Positions 16,355 through 25,307 are shown, numbered from the stretch's first letter. The stretch: DNA of 64,000 nucleotides from Streptomyces sp. NBC_00457 (GCF_036014015.1 NZ_CP107905.1:2232001-2296000), one strand, 5' to 3'. Program-made: numbers and translations. The notes: a model not told the origin generated them from the sequence alone.

Positions 16355-17218
16355 GTGAGCGAGCGGCGACCCGCGCCCACCGTCGGTCAGGTGGTCCTCG
16401 GCAAACGGCTGCAGGAGCTGCGCGAGGCGGCAGGGCTCAAGCGCGAGGAGGCCGCGAAGGTCCTGCGGGTGGCCCCCGCGACCGTGCGGCGCATGGAGAT
16501 GGCCGATGTCGCGCTGAAGATCCCGTACGTCCAGCTGCTCCTTGACGCCTATGGCGTGTCCGAGGAGGAGGCTGCGGCGTTCGTCTCGCTCGCCGAGGAG
16601 GCCAACCAGCCGGGCTGGTGGCAGCGGTTCCACGATGTGCTGCCGGACTGGTTCAGCCTGTATGTGAGCCTGGAGGGCGCCGCCTGGATCATCCGCTCCT
16701 ACGAGCCGCACTTCGTGCCCGGTCTGCTGCAGACGGAGGCGTATGCGCGGGCCGTGCTGGAGGCCGGGACGATCGGACAGACCGGTCCGGAGGCCATCGA
16801 GCGGCATGTGTCGCTGCGCATGGCCCGGCAGCAGCTCCTGGAGCGCGACGACCACCCCCACCTGTGGGTGATCATGGATGAAACGGTCCTGCTCCGTCCT
16901 GTGAGCGACGACGGCTCCGTCCTGCGCGAACAGATCGACAAGCTGCTGGAGTTCGCCGAGCGCGACCACGTCACCCTCCAGGTCGCCGAGTTCAGGGCGG
17001 GCCCGCACCCGGGGACGTACGCGCCGTTCACGCTGTTCCGGTTCGGCGAGCCCGAGCTTCCCGACATGGTCTTCACCGAGTATCTGACCGGCGCGCTGTA
17101 TCTCGACTCCCGCACGGAGGTCTCCACGCACCTGGAGGTGCTGGACCACATGACGGCGCGTGCCGCGTCCGCCGAGCAGACCAAGAAGATCCTGCGGGAC
17201 CACCGCGGCAACTGCTGA
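16355..17218 (+). CDS. XRE-family regulator with DUF5753 domain
   Basis: A 287-aa protein of the expanded Streptomyces type: an N-terminal HTH (about 12-65: LGKRLQELREAAGLKREEAAKVL) followed by DUF5753 (about 95-275), recognised by WIIRSYEPHFVPGLLQTEAYARAV, then the VSLRMARQQLL helix and FTLFRFGEPELPDMVFTE. Such regulators usually sit beside DUF397 genes and act in developmental or antibiotic control. Here no DUF397 gene is adjacent; instead a DUF574 methyltransferase follows after 36 bp. GTG 16355 follows AGGGGAGG. Confidence 0.92.
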   Translation: MSERRPAPTVGQVVLGKRLQELREAAGLKREEAAKVLRVAPATVRRMEMADVALKIPYVQLLLDAYGVSEEEAAAFVSLAEEANQPGWWQRFHDVLPDWFSLYVSLEGAAWIIRSYEPHFVPGLLQTEAYARAVLEAGTIGQTGPEAIERHVSLRMARQQLLERDDHPHLWVIMDETVLLRPVSDDGSVLREQIDKLLEFAERDHVTLQVAEFRAGPHPGTYAPFTLFRFGEPELPDMVFTEYLTGALYLDSRTEVSTHLEVLDHMTARAASAEQTKKILRDHRGNC

Positions 17219-17254
17219 GCCACCCCGACCCGAAGTCGTAGGAGAAGACACCGC

Positions 17255-18070
17255 ATGACCGGTTCCGAGGCCGAGTTCGCCCGCATCGACACCAGCCGTC
17301 CGCATCCCGCCCGGGTCTACGACTGGTGGCTGGGCGGCAAGGACAACTACCCGGTGGACGAGGAGCTGGCCCGCAGGATCCTGGCCGTCGACGGCACGGT
17401 GCTGCGCGGGGCGCGCGCCAACCGCCGCTTCATGCACCGGGCGACGCGGACGGTGGCGCAGGCGGGGATCCGCCAGTTCCTGGACATCGGCACGGGCATC
17501 CCCACCGAACCCAATCTGCACCAGGTGGCCCAGCAGGTCGCGCCGGAGTCGAAGGTGGTGTACGCCGACAACGACCCGATCGTCCTGCGGCACGCGGAGG
17601 CCCTGCTGCACGGCTCGGCCCAGGGCGCGACCGAGTACGTGCACGCCGACGTCCGTGACATCGACAGCCTGCTGAGCCGGGCCGGGGAGTCCCTGGACCT
17701 CGGTGCGCCGGTGGCGCTGTCGCTGGTCGCGCTGACGCACTACCTGGGCGACGACCCCGACGGCGACGACGTGTACGGACTGCTGCGGAAGTACGTCGCC
17801 GCGCTCGCCCCGGGCAGCTACCTGGTCCTGTCCCAGGTCACTCCCGACCTCAGCCCGGAGGCGATCGGGAAGGCGGCGGAGAACTTCCGGCGCAGCGGCA
17901 CCCCGTTCTTCCCCCGTTCGCTCGCCGAGTTCTCGCGCTTCTTCGACGGCCTGGAGCTGCTGGGCCCCGGTGTGATCCCGGTGACGGGCTGGCGGCCGGA
18001 GCCGGAGGACGTGGCGGTCCAGGCCGAGGGCATCGTGCCGGTGTACGCGGGAGTCGCCCGTAAGGCCTGA
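17255..18070 (+). CDS. DUF574 S-adenosyl methyltransferase
   Basis: A 271-aa member of the actinobacterial DUF574 (Methyltransf_19) family. Diagnostic features are the N-terminal HPARVYDWWLGGKDNYPVD, RANRRFMHRATR, the SAM motif FLDIGTGIPTEPN and VYADNDPIV. Substrates are unknown for the family. It lies 36 bp after the DUF5753 gene in the same direction with AGGAG before its ATG, a common pairing in Streptomyces, so the two are probably cotranscribed. The gene ends 22 bp before the inverted repeat of the nar operon promoter. Confidence 0.93.
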   Translation: MTGSEAEFARIDTSRPHPARVYDWWLGGKDNYPVDEELARRILAVDGTVLRGARANRRFMHRATRTVAQAGIRQFLDIGTGIPTEPNLHQVAQQVAPESKVVYADNDPIVLRHAEALLHGSAQGATEYVHADVRDIDSLLSRAGESLDLGAPVALSLVALTHYLGDDPDGDDVYGLLRKYVAALAPGSYLVLSQVTPDLSPEAIGKAAENFRRSGTPFFPRSLAEFSRFFDGLELLGPGVIPVTGWRPEPEDVAVQAEGIVPVYAGVARKA

Positions 18071-18092
18071 CCCGTACGGGCGCCGTGAACAG

Positions 18093-18147
18093 GTGCGCTC
18101 CCCTGCTCGCCCCTAGGTTTGATGGCGGGGCAAGCAAGGGAGCGCAC
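18093..18147 (+). promoter_or_regulatory. Long inverted repeat enclosing the promoter of the nar-like operon
   Basis: Left arm 18093-18113 and right arm 18127-18147 are each 21 nt and complementary at 19 positions (inner sequence GTGCGCTCCC / GGGAGCGCAC). The 13-nt loop starts with TAGGTT (18114-18119), a good Streptomyces -10. The right arm holds the AAGGGAG ribosome site and abuts the GTG start. The repeat could be an operator or an RNA hairpin hiding the ribosome site, although transcripts starting near 18126 would contain only the right arm, which favours DNA binding. Confidence 0.65.
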
Positions 18148-21100
18148 GTGACCGACACGCAGATGCCGCCCGCCGAGCCGGCCGCGTTCCTGCTGCGCAC
18201 CGGCCGGTTCTTCCGCTCCGGCACGCCCTCCCCCGACCTGCACGGCACCGCTCTGACCGGCGACCGGGAGGCGGACGCCGTCGAGCCCTGCGGCTGCCCG
18301 CGGGACGCCGCCTTCTCCCGGTCCGCCTACCCTCCCACCCGGGTGCGCTACCCGTACGTCCGCGGTGTGCTCCTGCGGATGTACCGGGAGGCGAAGGAAC
18401 GCCTGCGGGACCCCGTCCTCGCCTGGGCCGACATCCAGCGGGACCCTGCGCGCCGCCGCCGCTACCAGCGGGCCCGCGGCACGGGCGGCCTGGTCCGCGC
18501 CGGCTGGGACGAGGCGGTCGAGATCGTCGCCGCCGCGCATGTCCACACCATCAAGGCGTACGGCCCCGACCGCATCGCCGGCTTCTCGCCCGTCCCGGCG
18601 ATGTCGATGGTGTCGCACGCGGCGGGCGCCCGCTTCCACGCGCTGATCGGCGCCCCGATGCTGTCGTACGCGGACGTGCCTGTCGCCTCGCCGCAGGTCT
18701 TCGGCGACCGGACGGACGTACCGGAGTCGGGCGACTGGTGGGACGCCGCGTATCTGATGATGTGGGGCTCCGACGTCCCGGTGACCCGCACACCCGACGC
18801 GCACCGGATGGCGGAGGCCCGCTACCGCGGCCAGAAGGTCGTGGTCGTCGCCCCCGACGACGCGAACAACGCGGACCACGCGAGGTTCGCCGACGAGTGG
18901 CTGCATCCGCACCCCGGCACGGACGGCGCCCTCGCGCTCGCCATGGGCCACGTCATCCTCAGGGAGTTCTTCGTCGACCGCGAGACGCCGTTCTTCGCGG
19001 ACTACGTACGGAAGTTCACCGACCTGCCCTTCCTGGTGACCCTGACCGAACGGGACGGCGCCTACGTCCCGGGGAAGTTCCTGCGCGCCACCGATCTGGG
19101 GCACAAGGGCGAGGGTGCGCAGTGGAAGACGGTCGTGCTGGACGCGGCGAGCGGACGGGCCGTCGTCCCGAACGGCTCGCTCGGCTTCCGCTGGACCGAC
19201 TCGGACAAGGGCAACTGGAATCTCGAACTCGGCTCGATCGAACCGCAGTTGAGCCTGTACGGCCATCAGGCGGCCGGAGGCGTGGCGGTGCTGCTCCCGC
19301 GCTTCGACACCGAGGGCGGCGAGCACGGTCAGGGGCGGGGGGACGTCCTGCGGCGGGGAGTCCCGGCGACCCGGCTCGGCGGCGCCGAGGGCCCCCTGGT
19401 CACCACGGTCTTCGACCTGCTCCTCGCCCAGTACGGCATCTTCCGCCACGGCCTGCCCGGCCGCTGGCCCGCCTCCTACGAGGACGCCGGCACGCCCTGC
19501 ACGCCCGCCTGGCAGGAGGCGCACACATCCGTTCCGGCGGCCAAGTGCGTGAAGATCGCCCGGGAGTTCGCGCGGACGGCCGAGCGGTCCAAGGGCCGCT
19601 GCATGATCCTGACGGGCGCGGGGACGAACCACTGGTTCCACTCCGAGACGATCCACCGCGCCTTCCTCGCCCTTCTCCAGCTCACCGGCTGCCAGGGCCG
19701 CAACGGCGGCGGCTGGGCACACTACGCGGGCCAGGAGAAGTGCTGTCCGGTGACCGGTTGGACGACGCCGGCCGCCGCCTCCGACTGGTCGGGTCCGGCG
19801 CGCCAGATGAGCGGCACCGCGTACTGGTTCCTCCACACCGACCAGTGGCGCTACGACCGGTTCACCGCCGACGTGCTCGCCTCGCCGCTGGGTGAGGGCC
19901 GGTTCGCGGGGATGACGGGCGCGGACTGCCTTGCCCTGTCGGTGCGTTCGGGGTGGATGCCGTCGTATCCGACCTTCGACCGCAATCCGCTGGAGCTGGG
20001 CGGGGCGTTCGGCGATCCGGTGTCGCGGGTGGTGGCCGAACTCCGCGCCGGGACCCTGAAGTTCGCGTGCGAGGACCCGGACGCGCCGGAGAACTGGCCG
20101 CGCGTGCTGACGCTGTGGCGGGCCGATCCGCTGGGCTCGTCGGCGACGGGTGCCGAGTACTTCACCAGGCATCTGCTGGGCACGCAGTCGTCGCTGAGCG
20201 CGCGGGAGGCCGAGCCCGGCGAGCGCCCGCGGGATGTGACCTGGCGGGACGAGGCGCCCGAGGGCAAGCTCGATCTGCTGCTGTCGCTGGACTTCCGGCA
20301 GACCTCGTCGACGCTGCTGTCGGACGTCGTCCTGCCCGCCGCGACCGACTTCGACACGTTCAAGGCGCTGGCAGAGAGGCTGAGCGAGCTGGCCGTCGGC
20401 CATCTCGGGGTGCGCAAGGACCTGGTCGCGTCGCCGCTCCAGCACGACACGCCGGGCGAGATCGCCCAGCCGGGAGGGGTGGTGAGGGACTGGAAGCGCG
20501 GGGAGTGCGACCCCGTGCCCGGGAGGACGATGCCCCACCTGACCGTGGTGGAGCGTGACTACACGGCGATCGGCGAGAAGTTCACCGCCCCGACCGAAGA
20601 GGTCGAGGATCTACGGCAGTTGAACGGCACGGCGTACGACGGCCGCCCCTCCCACCTCAAGCCCTGGCACACCATCACCGGGCGCCAGCACTTCTTCCTG
20701 GACCACGACTGGATCCATGAGCTGGGCGAGGCGCTCCCGGTGTACCGGCCTCCCCTGGACATGAACCGGCTCGTCGGCGAACCCCGCGTCGGGCCGGACG
20801 GCCAACGCGAGGTGACGGTCCGTTACCTCACCCCGCACGACAAGTGGTCCCTCCACTCCGAGTACCAGGACCACCTCTTCATGCTGGCGCTCTCCCATGG
20901 CGACCGGCACATCTGGATGTCTCCGCAGGACGCGGACGCGATCGGCGTCAAGGACGACGACTGGATCGAGACGGTCGACAGCGACGGCGTCGTCGTCGCC
21001 CGCGCCGTCGTCTCGCACCGCATCCCGCACGGCACCGTCTACACGCATCACGCGCAGGAACGCACAGTGGGCGTACCGAAGACGGAGCCGACCCGGCTGC

Positions 21101-21231
21101 TCCTCAAGCCGTCCCACCTGGTCGGCGGCTACGCCCAGCTCTCCTGGGCGTTCGACTGCCTGGGCCCCACGGGCGACCAGCGCGACGAGGTGACGGTGCT
21201 CCGCCGCCGCAGCCAGGGGGTCGAGTCCTGA
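18148..21231 (+). CDS. narG: NarG-like nitrate reductase alpha subunit with internal deletions
   Basis: Molybdopterin oxidoreductase of the membrane-bound nitrate reductase type, 1027 aa against about 1230-1250 in typical NarG. Identity is clear from PVPAMSMVSHAAGARF, WGSDVPVTRTPDAH, NHWFHSE, GGGWAHYAGQEK and LKPSHLVGGYAQLSW. The Mo-ligand Asp is probably D176 (ADVPVASPQ). By comparison with remembered NarG sequences, in-frame segments are missing near residue 44 (the HxxxCxxxC part of the FS0 site; only the last Cys, C50, remains), residue 175 (about 4 aa), residue 733 (about 30 aa), and residues 814 and 835 (about 100 aa together). GTG 18148 is preceded by AAGGGAG. The stop overlaps the narH start. 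Function as a nitrate reductase is doubtful. Confidence 0.85.
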   Translation: MTDTQMPPAEPAAFLLRTGRFFRSGTPSPDLHGTALTGDREADAVEPCGCPRDAAFSRSAYPPTRVRYPYVRGVLLRMYREAKERLRDPVLAWADIQRDPARRRRYQRARGTGGLVRAGWDEAVEIVAAAHVHTIKAYGPDRIAGFSPVPAMSMVSHAAGARFHALIGAPMLSYADVPVASPQVFGDRTDVPESGDWWDAAYLMMWGSDVPVTRTPDAHRMAEARYRGQKVVVVAPDDANNADHARFADEWLHPHPGTDGALALAMGHVILREFFVDRETPFFADYVRKFTDLPFLVTLTERDGAYVPGKFLRATDLGHKGEGAQWKTVVLDAASGRAVVPNGSLGFRWTDSDKGNWNLELGSIEPQLSLYGHQAAGGVAVLLPRFDTEGGEHGQGRGDVLRRGVPATRLGGAEGPLVTTVFDLLLAQYGIFRHGLPGRWPASYEDAGTPCTPAWQEAHTSVPAAKCVKIAREFARTAERSKGRCMILTGAGTNHWFHSETIHRAFLALLQLTGCQGRNGGGWAHYAGQEKCCPVTGWTTPAAASDWSGPARQMSGTAYWFLHTDQWRYDRFTADVLASPLGEGRFAGMTGADCLALSVRSGWMPSYPTFDRNPLELGGAFGDPVSRVVAELRAGTLKFACEDPDAPENWPRVLTLWRADPLGSSATGAEYFTRHLLGTQSSLSAREAEPGERPRDVTWRDEAPEGKLDLLLSLDFRQTSSTLLSDVVLPAATDFDTFKALAERLSELAVGHLGVRKDLVASPLQHDTPGEIAQPGGVVRDWKRGECDPVPGRTMPHLTVVERDYTAIGEKFTAPTEEVEDLRQLNGTAYDGRPSHLKPWHTITGRQHFFLDHDWIHELGEALPVYRPPLDMNRLVGEPRVGPDGQREVTVRYLTPHDKWSLHSEYQDHLFMLALSHGDRHIWMSPQDADAIGVKDDDWIETVDSDGVVVARAVVSHRIPHGTVYTHHAQERTVGVPKTEPTRLLLKPSHLVGGYAQLSWAFDCLGPTGDQRDEVTVLRRRSQGVES

Positions 21232-22658
21232 TGCGCCCCATGGCCCAGATCGCGATGGTGATGAACCTCGACAAGTGCATCGGCTGCCACACCTGCTCGG
21301 TGACCTGCAAACAGGCGTGGACCGACCGCCAGGGCATGGAGCACATCTGGTTCAACAACGTCGAGACCCGCCCCGGCCAGGGCTATCCGCGCCGCTACGA
21401 GGACCAGGAGACGTGGCAGGGCGGCTGGCGGCTGAACCGGCGCGGTGCGCTGAAGCTGAAGGCGGGCGGCCGTTTCAAGAGGCTCGCGGGCAGCATCTCC
21501 CAGCCGGTACTCCCGGAGATCAAGGACTACCACGAGCCCTGGACCTACGACTACGAGAACGATCCGATGGTCGAGCGGGTCCGCCAACAGGCCGCCGACA
21601 AGGTGCGTTTCGAGTTCGAGCAGACCTTCATGTTCTATCTGCCGCGCATCTGCGAGCACTGCCTCAACCCGTCCTGTGTGGCCGCCTGTCCGTCCGGCGC
21701 GATGTACAAGCGGGAGGAGGACGGCATCGTCCTCGTCGACCAGGACCGCTGCCGGGGCCGGCGGATGTGCGTGACGGGATGCCCGTACAAGAAGGTCTAC
21801 TTCAACCACCGCACCGGCAAGGCCGAGAAGTGCACGCTGTGCTCTCCGCGCCTCGAGGTGGGGCTGCCGACGGTCTGCTCGGAGACGTGCGTGGGGCGGC
21901 TCCGCTATCTCGGGGTGGTGCTGTACGACGCGGACAGGGTGACGGCCGCGGCTTCCGTGCCCGACGAACAGGAGCTGTACGCGGCGCAGTTGGGCGTCTT
22001 CCTCGACCCGGAGGATCCCGGGGTGCGGCGGGCCTGTGCGGGGGCGGGGATCCCGTACGACTGGGTGGAGGCGGCCCGGCGGTCGCCCGTGCACGCGCTG
22101 ATCAGCAGGTACCGGGTGGCGCTTCCGCTGCATCCCGAGTACCGCACCATGCCGATGGTCTGGTACATCCCGCCGCTGTCGCCGGTGGTCGAGGCGCTGA
22201 CGGAGACCGGGCACGACGGCGAGGACGCGCGGAACCTGTTCGGCGCGATCGACACCCTGCGCATTCCGCTGGAGTATCTGGCGGAGCTCTTCACCGCGGG
22301 CGATGTCGCCCCGGTCCGGGCGTCGTTGGAGAAGCTCGCCGCGATGCGCTCCCACATGCGCGCCATCAACCTCGGCGAGGAGCCCGATCCGTCGGTAGCG
22401 CGCGCCGTCGGCATGCGGGCCGACGAGATCGAGGAGATGTACCGGCTGCTGGCGATCGCCGAGTACGAGGACCGGTATGTGATCCCGACGGCGGGTGTCT
22501 CAGACGCGCGACGGCTGGAGGAGTCGGCGCTCCCGGGCGGGTGCAGCCTCGACCACGACGGCGGGCCCGGCATGGGCGGCGACGGGCCGTTCGGCCGGGA
22601 CTCCGGGGGCCGTATCCATCTGCCGCTCGTGTCCGTGGAAAAGGAGGAGGAGACCTGA
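21231..22658 (+). CDS. narH: NarH-like iron-sulfur beta subunit
   Basis: A 475-aa electron-transfer subunit. All 15 cluster cysteines of NarH are present: 16/19/22/26, 141/144/149/153, 174/180/184 and 201/204/216/220. The conserved Trp of CRGWRMC, which replaces a fourth ligand at the 3Fe-4S site, is Arg177 here. About 37 residues are missing between WTYDYEN (104-110) and the FEQTFMFYLPRICEHC segment compared with other actinobacterial NarH. The C-terminal NarH domain (LPLHPEYRTMPMVWYIPPLSP and after) is complete. The start ATG shares its A with the narG stop (TGATG), indicating translational coupling. Confidence 0.9.
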   Translation: MRPMAQIAMVMNLDKCIGCHTCSVTCKQAWTDRQGMEHIWFNNVETRPGQGYPRRYEDQETWQGGWRLNRRGALKLKAGGRFKRLAGSISQPVLPEIKDYHEPWTYDYENDPMVERVRQQAADKVRFEFEQTFMFYLPRICEHCLNPSCVAACPSGAMYKREEDGIVLVDQDRCRGRRMCVTGCPYKKVYFNHRTGKAEKCTLCSPRLEVGLPTVCSETCVGRLRYLGVVLYDADRVTAAASVPDEQELYAAQLGVFLDPEDPGVRRACAGAGIPYDWVEAARRSPVHALISRYRVALPLHPEYRTMPMVWYIPPLSPVVEALTETGHDGEDARNLFGAIDTLRIPLEYLAELFTAGDVAPVRASLEKLAAMRSHMRAINLGEEPDPSVARAVGMRADEIEEMYRLLAIAEYEDRYVIPTAGVSDARRLEESALPGGCSLDHDGGPGMGGDGPFGRDSGGRIHLPLVSVEKEEET

Positions 22659-23128
22659 TGCCCACGTTCGAGGTGCTCTACCAGGCGGCGGCGCTCTGTC
22701 TCACCTACCCCGACGACGAGTTCCGCGCCCGGCTTCCGCTGCTGCGCGAAGCCGCCCCGCAGCTACGGGAGTTCACCGACCACGCCGCGGTGACCGACCC
22801 GCAGCAGCTGGCCGCGCACTACGTCCAGGTCTTCGACTTCGACAACCGCCACAGCCTGTACCTGAGCTGGTGGCACGACGGCGACACCCGGCGCCGGGGC
22901 ATGTCCCTGGTCCGCTTCAAGGAGCTCTACCGCGCCCACGGCCTGGAGTTCACCGGCGAGGAACTGCCGGACTTCCTGCCCGCGGTCCTGGAGTTCGCCT
23001 CCCGCACCGGCAACACCGACCTCCTCACCGACCACCGCACCGCCCTGCAACAACTCCGTTCCCACCTCACCGACTTCGGCACCCCGTACGCCTGCGTCCT
23101 GGACGCGGTGTGCGCGACGCTGGACTGA
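22658..23128 (+). CDS. narJ: NarJ-like molybdenum-enzyme chaperone
   Basis: Redox-enzyme maturation protein of the TorD/NarJ fold that normally holds apo-NarGH before cofactor and NarI attachment. The all-helical protein shows HYVQVFDFDNRHSLYLSWWHDGDTRRRG, the family hallmark near residue 50, and ELPDFLPAVLEF. At 156 aa it lacks the usual C-terminal tail of NarJ. The ATG overlaps the narH TGA (TGATG). The operon stops here: narI, the membrane cytochrome b subunit, does not follow. A dispersed repeat begins 2 bp after the stop. Confidence 0.88.
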   Translation: MPTFEVLYQAAALCLTYPDDEFRARLPLLREAAPQLREFTDHAAVTDPQQLAAHYVQVFDFDNRHSLYLSWWHDGDTRRRGMSLVRFKELYRAHGLEFTGEELPDFLPAVLEFASRTGNTDLLTDHRTALQQLRSHLTDFGTPYACVLDAVCATLD

Positions 23129-23129
23129 C

Positions 23130-23209
23130 GCGCCCCGAAGGGGCGCGGGGCTGTGTCAATTTGCGGCTCCGCCGCGTGGGCGCGACCAGCCACAACGGCG
23201 CCGCAGCCG
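23130..23209 (+). repeat. Dispersed 3'-end repeat, copy 3 (long form)
   Basis: It starts with the hairpin CGCCCC-GAA-GGGGCG, then CGGGGCTGTGTC, an internal stem GCGGC-TCC-GCCGC, and GGGCGCGACCAGCCAC. The long form replaces the AACTGCG core of the short form by an extra stem. It lies between the convergent ends of narJ and dnaK. Confidence 0.75.
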
Positions 23210-23232
23210 ACCGACGGCCTTCCGCGGAACGC

Positions 23233-25098
23233 TTACGCCGCGCCACCCTTCTGGTCGTCCCGCTCGTCGTCGACGATCTCCGCGTCCACCACCCCCTCCT
23301 CGTCCTGCGGCGAGCCCTGCTGACCGGCGTCCTCCGTCGGTGTCTGCTGGGCCTGGGCGTACATCGCCTGGCCCATCTTCTGGCTGACGGAGGCGAGTTT
23401 CTCGACGCCGGTGCGCAGTTCGCTGGTCTCGGCGTCGCGCTCCAGGAGTTCCTTGAGTTCGGTGATCGCGGACTCGACCTCCGACTTCGTGTCGGCGGGG
23501 ACCTTGTCCTCGTTCTCCCGCAGGAACTTCTCGGTCTGGTAGACGAGTTGCTCGGCCTGGTTGCGGGTCTCCGCGGCCTCACGGCGGTTGCGGTCCTCCT
23601 CCGCGTACTGCTCGGCCTCCCGCATCATGCGGTCGATGTCGTCCTTGGGGAGGGCCGAGCCGCCGGTGACGGTCATCTTCTGCTCGCGGCCGGTGGCGAG
23701 GTCCTTGGCGGAGACGTGCATGATGCCGTTGGCGTCGATGTCGAACGCGACCTCGATCTGCGGCACCCCGCGCGGGGCGGGCGGCAGTCCGGTGAGGTCG
23801 AAGACGCCGAGCTTCTTGTTGTAGGCGGCGATCTCGCGTTCGCCCTGGTAGACCTGGATGCCGACCGAGGGCTGGTTGTCGGTGGCGGTGGTGAAGATCT
23901 CCGAACGCCGGGTCGGGATCGTGGTGTTGCGCTCGATGAGCTTGGTCATGATGCCGCCCTTGGTCTCGATGCCCAGGGACAGCGGGGTGACGTCGAGCAG
24001 CAGGACGTCCTTGACGTCACCGCGGATGACACCGGCCTGGAGGGCGGCGCCGACCGCGACGACCTCGTCCGGGTTGACGCCCTTGTGCGGGTCCTTGCCG
24101 GTGAGTTCCTTGACGAGTTCGGTGACCGCGGGCATCCGGGTCGAGCCGCCGACGAGGATCACATGGTCGACCGCGGAGAGCTTGATGCCGGCGTCCTTGA
24201 CCGCCTGGTGGAAGGGGGTCTTGCAGCGGTCGAGGAGATCGGCGGTCAGCTCCTGGAACTGGGCGCGGGTCAGCTTCTCGTCGAGGTGGAGCGGCCCCTC
24301 GGCGGAGGCGGTGATGTAGGGGAGGTTGATCGTGGTCTCGGTGGACGACGACAGCTCGATCTTGGCCTTCTCGGCGCCCTCGCGCAGCCGTTGCAGCGCC
24401 ATCTTGTCGTTGCCGAGGTCGATGCCGTACGACCCCTTGAACCGCTTGACCAGGTATTCCACGACCCGCTGGTCCCAGTCGTCGCCGCCGAGGTGCGTGT
24501 CGCCGTTGGTGGCCTTGACCTCGATGACGCCGTCGCCGATCTCCAGTAGCGACACGTCGAAGGTGCCGCCGCCGAGGTCGAAGACCAGCACGGTCTGCTC
24601 CTCGCCGCGGTCGAGGCCGTAGGCGAGCGCGGCGGCCGTCGGCTCGTTGATGATCCGCAGCACCTTCAGGCCCGCGATCTCCCCGGCCTCCTTGGTCGCC
24701 TGCCGCTGGGCGTCGTCGAAGTACGCCGGTACGGTGATCACCGCGTCGGTGACGTCCTCGCCGAGGTAGGACTCCGCGTCCCGCTTCAGCTTCTGCAGGA
24801 CACGGGCGGACAGCTCCTGGGCCCGGTAGCGGGTGCCGTCGATGTCGCCCTGGTCCGGGAACCGCCAGCTCCCGTCGCCCATGTGCCGCTTCACGGAGCG
24901 AGCGGTGCGCTCCACGTTCGTCACGGCCTGCCGTTTGGCCACCTCACCGACGAGCACCTCGCCGTTCTTCGCGAAGGCCACGACCGACGGTGTGGTCCTG
25001 GCCCCCTCCGCGTTGGCGACGACGCTGGGTTCGCCGCCCTCCAGGACGGCGACCACCGAGTTCGTGGTCCCGAGATCGATTCCGACCGCACGTGCCAT
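23233..25098 (-). CDS. dnaK: Stand-alone DnaK (Hsp70) chaperone
   Basis: A 621-aa ATP-dependent chaperone. The nucleotide-binding domain is about 1-360 ([71 protein letters not shown]). The substrate-binding domain is about 375-495 ([13 protein letters not shown]), followed by a helical lid and an acidic tail ending in [15 protein letters not shown]. Unlike the main heat-shock operon of actinobacteria there is no grpE, dnaJ or hspR beside it, so it is probably a second DnaK. GGAAGGGGACAGC precedes the ATG. An imperfect HspR box upstream suggests heat-shock control. Confidence 0.95.
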   Translation of the reverse strand: MARAVGIDLGTTNSVVAVLEGGEPSVVANAEGARTTPSVVAFAKNGEVLVGEVAKRQAVTNVERTARSVKRHMGDGSWRFPDQGDIDGTRYRAQELSARVLQKLKRDAESYLGEDVTDAVITVPAYFDDAQRQATKEAGEIAGLKVLRIINEPTAAALAYGLDRGEEQTVLVFDLGGGTFDVSLLEIGDGVIEVKATNGDTHLGGDDWDQRVVEYLVKRFKGSYGIDLGNDKMALQRLREGAEKAKIELSSSTETTINLPYITASAEGPLHLDEKLTRAQFQELTADLLDRCKTPFHQAVKDAGIKLSAVDHVILVGGSTRMPAVTELVKELTGKDPHKGVNPDEVVAVGAALQAGVIRGDVKDVLLLDVTPLSLGIETKGGIMTKLIERNTTIPTRRSEIFTTATDNQPSVGIQVYQGEREIAAYNKKLGVFDLTGLPPAPRGVPQIEVAFDIDANGIMHVSAKDLATGREQKMTVTGGSALPKDDIDRMMREAEQYAEEDRNRREAAETRNQAEQLVYQTEKFLRENEDKVPADTKSEVESAITELKELLERDAETSELRTGVEKLASVSQKMGQAMYAQAQQTPTEDAGQQGSPQDEEGVVDAEIVDDERDDQKGGAA

Positions 25099-25134
25099 CG
25101 CTGTCCCCTTCCGCCAGGGCCGCTCCCGAACTCC

Positions 25135-25164
25135 AGCACAAAACTTGAGTGCGCTGTTGTCAAT
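25135..25164 (-). promoter_or_regulatory. dnaK promoter with HAIR-like HspR half-site
   Basis: On the minus strand TTGACA (25163-25158), a 17-bp spacer and TGTGCT (25140-25135) form a promoter 36 bp upstream of dnaK. CTTGAGT at 25144-25150 is a perfect half of the HAIR element (CTTGAGT-N7-ACTCAAG). The other half, at the right spacing (25158-25164), matches only 4 of 7 bases because it coincides with the -35 box. Confidence 0.55.
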
Positions 25165-25222
25165 GGGACGGGTACCCAGAGAGGCACCGGGTCATTTCCA
25201 GAGAGGGGCACAGCAACGCCGC

Positions 25223-25275
25223 CATGGGGCGCGGGGAACTGCGCGACCAGCCACGACGCAGCCGCAGCCGCAGCC
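25223..25275 (+). repeat. Dispersed 3'-end repeat, copy 4
   Basis: Short form with core GGGGCGCGGGGAACTGCG then CGACCAGCCACG and a GCAGCC triplication. The upstream hairpin arm is degraded to GCCAT-GGGGCGC. It lies downstream of the leftward OsmC gene (stop 25308) and 125 bp upstream of dnaK. Confidence 0.7.
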
Positions 25276-25307
25276 GACAACGAACCGTCCCCGCCCCCAG
25301 GCGACCG

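Noticed and set aside
17818..20538. 906-codon minus-strand frame opposite narG
   Set aside because: Antisense of a recognised NarG-type frame; composition typical of GC shadows.
25173..25178. GGGTAC as a SigB promoter for dnaK
   Set aside because: No GNNT at 14-16 bp, and a better TTGACA/TGTGCT promoter lies closer to the gene.
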